7,973 nt of DNA from Bacteroidales bacterium (GTDB lineage Bacteria > Bacteroidota > Bacteroidia > Bacteroidales > SMBSF39). The DNA is taken from assembly GCA_021107685.1 (NCBI GenBank), contig JAIOSH010000370.1, positions 1 to 7,973 of the forward strand. The letters are read 5' to 3'. This document shows, in pieces, positions 6,562-7,973 of the stretch (position 1 is the first letter of the stretch; every line of letters begins with the position of its first letter). The notes under the pieces were generated by a model that searched no databases, was not told where the DNA came from, and saw nothing but the letters and a program-made list of their open reading frames with translations. The position numbers and the translations under genes are program-made.

Positions 6562-7973
6562 TGAAAAAATATTTTCTTATAATATTTTTATTTGTAATAA
6601 CTTATATAAATGCACAGAATGTAGTAAATCCTGATGGATATAATATTTTTTATTATGAAAATGAAAAAAAATCAAGTGAAGGTTTTATGAAAAACGGTCA
6701 ACCTGATGGATACTGGAAAACATATAATAAAAACGGCATTTTAAAATCGGAAGGTAATCGTAAGAATTTTGAATTGGATAGTATATGGACTTTTTATAAT
6801 GACTCAGGTAAAGTTATTCTTAAAATTAATTATCTAAAAGGAAAAAAAAATGGGATAAGGACAACATATCATGAAGACGAAATTGAAGAAGAAAATTTTA
6901 TAGATAATGTTAAGCAAGGTTTAACAATTTATTATTATTCTGATAGGAAAATCAGAAAAAAAGTAAATTTTATTGATGGTCTGGAAGAAGGAATAGCAAA
7001 AGAATTCTCAAAAAAAGGTATTGTTATTAAGTTAATTGAATATAAAAAAGGATTCATAATTAATATTGAAAATATTAACAAGACTGATAAAAGTAATTTA
7101 AAGCAGGGTAAATGGATATATTTTTATGAAAATGAAAATATTAGAAAGGAAGGAACATATAAAAATGATTTAAAACATGGGTATTTCAAGGAATACACTG
7201 AAGATGGTAATTTGATAAGTACGACAAAATATGTTGATGGAATAAAACAGGAAGATGTTGCTGAATTAGCGAGATTAGAAATAAAAACAGATTATTATCC
7301 TGATGGAAAAGTAAAAATAGTTGCAAGTTATAAAAATGATATTCCCGAAGGTATAAGAAGAGAATATTCACAGGAAGGGGATATTGTAAAATCTTATGTT
7401 TTTAAAAATGGAGATATTGTTGGTGATGGAATTATTGATGAAGAAGGAATAAGAGATGGACATTGGGAAGAATTTTATATTGATGGTACTTTAAAATCTG
7501 AAGGATTATATAATAAAGGAAAAAGATCAGGGGAGTGGAAATTTTATCATAAAAACGGAAAATTAGAACAAATAGGAAAATATAATGAAGAAGGAAAATG
7601 TGATGGAATATGGGAATGGTATTATGATTCGGAAAATTTATTAAGAGAAGAAAGTTATTATAATGGTCTTGAAGATGGATATATGACTGAGTATAGCGAA
7701 GAAGGTGAAATTATTGCCGAAGGTGAATATATTGAAGGTTATGAAGAAGGATTCTGGAAATATGACTATGGAGATTTTAGAGAAGAAGGAACTTATTTAA
7801 ATGGTACAAGACACGGCTTATGGAAATATTATTTTAATGACGGAATATTAAGATTTGAAGGTAAATTTATAGAGGATAATCCTAATAGTAAACATACTTA
7901 TTATTGGGATAATGGAAACAAAAAAACAGAAGGAACTTATTTAATGGGCAGAAAAGAGGGCGAATGGATTAAA
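6561..7973 (+). CDS. secreted MORN-like (YwqK/MORN_2-type) repeat protein, partial
   Basis: An open frame of 471 codons starts at the ATG that shares its A with the nadA stop and stays open to the window end, so the C-terminus is missing. Residues 1-18 form a signal peptide (Lys-Lys, then a hydrophobic FLIIFLFVITY core, likely cleavage after I-N-A, before Gln19), so export across the inner membrane is expected. No lipobox Cys is seen. From about residue 23 the protein is built of about 17 tandem units of 21-25 residues, with a few longer ones; the consensus is roughly W-x-x-Y-Y-x-N-G-x-L-x-x-E-G-x-Y-x-N-G-x-x-x-G. Clear examples are EWKFYHKNGKLEQIGKY and LWKYYFNDGILRFEG. This is the MORN variant of the YwqK/MORN_2 type, expected to form a long beta-sheet ribbon. 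Its function is unknown; the 'antitoxin' label often attached to YwqK relatives should not be taken over. Binding at the cell surface is a guess. Confidence 0.9.
   Translation, partial: MKKYFLIIFLFVITYINAQNVVNPDGYNIFYYENEKKSSEGFMKNGQPDGYWKTYNKNGILKSEGNRKNFELDSIWTFYNDSGKVILKINYLKGKKNGIRTTYHEDEIEEENFIDNVKQGLTIYYYSDRKIRKKVNFIDGLEEGIAKEFSKKGIVIKLIEYKKGFIINIENINKTDKSNLKQGKWIYFYENENIRKEGTYKNDLKHGYFKEYTEDGNLISTTKYVDGIKQEDVAELARLEIKTDYYPDGKVKIVASYKNDIPEGIRREYSQEGDIVKSYVFKNGDIVGDGIIDEEGIRDGHWEEFYIDGTLKSEGLYNKGKRSGEWKFYHKNGKLEQIGKYNEEGKCDGIWEWYYDSENLLREESYYNGLEDGYMTEYSEEGEIIAEGEYIEGYEEGFWKYDYGDFREEGTYLNGTRHGLWKYYFNDGILRFEGKFIEDNPNSKHTYYWDNGNKKTEGTYLMGRKEGEWIK
6627..7973 (+). repeat. tandem MORN-like repeat coding region
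   Basis: About 17 units of roughly 63-75 bases encode the pattern W-x-x-Y-Y-x-[ND]-G-x-[IL]-x-x-E-G-x-Y-x-N-G-x-x-x-G. The DNA units are diverged, so the repetition is visible in protein rather than as exact DNA repeats. Three units are longer than the norm: near residues 158-180 (extra F-I-I-N-I-E-N-I-N-K), near 224-236 (D-V-A-E-L-A-R-L-E-I) and near 280-300 (D-I-V-G-D-G-I-I-D-E-E-G). The array continues past the window end. Confidence 0.85.

Noticed and set aside
7186..7371. Minus-strand open frame of 61 codons inside the repeat protein gene
   Set aside because: Its composition (many Leu, Phe, His, Gln) is the antisense of the repeat codons; the sense frame is clearly coding.
6561..7973. 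Toxin-antitoxin system, because YwqK-type repeat proteins are sometimes labelled antitoxins
   Set aside because: The protein is exported and much larger than an antitoxin, and its upstream partner is nadA, not a toxin.

Overview
The window looks like a chromosomal piece of an AT-rich member of the Bacteroidota, probably uncultured. Support for this: strong A/T bias even inside genes, almost no Shine-Dalgarno sequences ahead of starts, matches to the Bacteroidota -7 promoter motif (TAnnTTTG) in the main intergenic region, and a family mix typical of the phylum (free-standing S23/four-helix-bundle protein, YwqK/MORN_2-type repeat protein, large sodium:solute symporter, SirB1-like transglutaminase-fold protein). 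Phylum placement is inference; no rRNA or tRNA gene is present to confirm it.

Layout. Positions 5-883 (+) encode a SirB1-like transglutaminase-fold protein. It converges, across only 10 bases, on a minus-strand gene string that reads right to left: rpiB (5059-4601), a small four-helix-bundle/S23 gene (4554-4183) that sits inside a compact unit bounded by inverted repeats (4129-4587), a LutB-type iron-sulfur protein (4095-2716), and a sodium:solute symporter (2702-894). A 518-bp region (5060-5577), about 88% A+T by my count, separates this string from a plus-strand pair: nadA (5578-6561) and a secreted protein of MORN-like repeats. The latter starts inside the nadA stop codon (TAATG) and runs off the window end at 7973.

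How the genes may work together. LutB and the symporter are 13 bp apart and surely co-transcribed. LutB proteins belong to the LutABC system that oxidises L-lactate, so the symporter may bring in the substrate, but lutA and lutC are not in this window. RpiB (pentose phosphate pathway) and NadA (NAD synthesis) are housekeeping enzymes with no clear link to their neighbours. The nadA/repeat-protein overlap implies translational coupling with no obvious functional reason.

The most interesting items are the small S23 unit with inverted ends that both resemble the 5' end of its own gene, and the uncharacterised secreted repeat protein of at least 471 residues. I did not find a clear defence system, CRISPR array, integrase or novel multi-gene system; the window is otherwise ordinary core metabolism.
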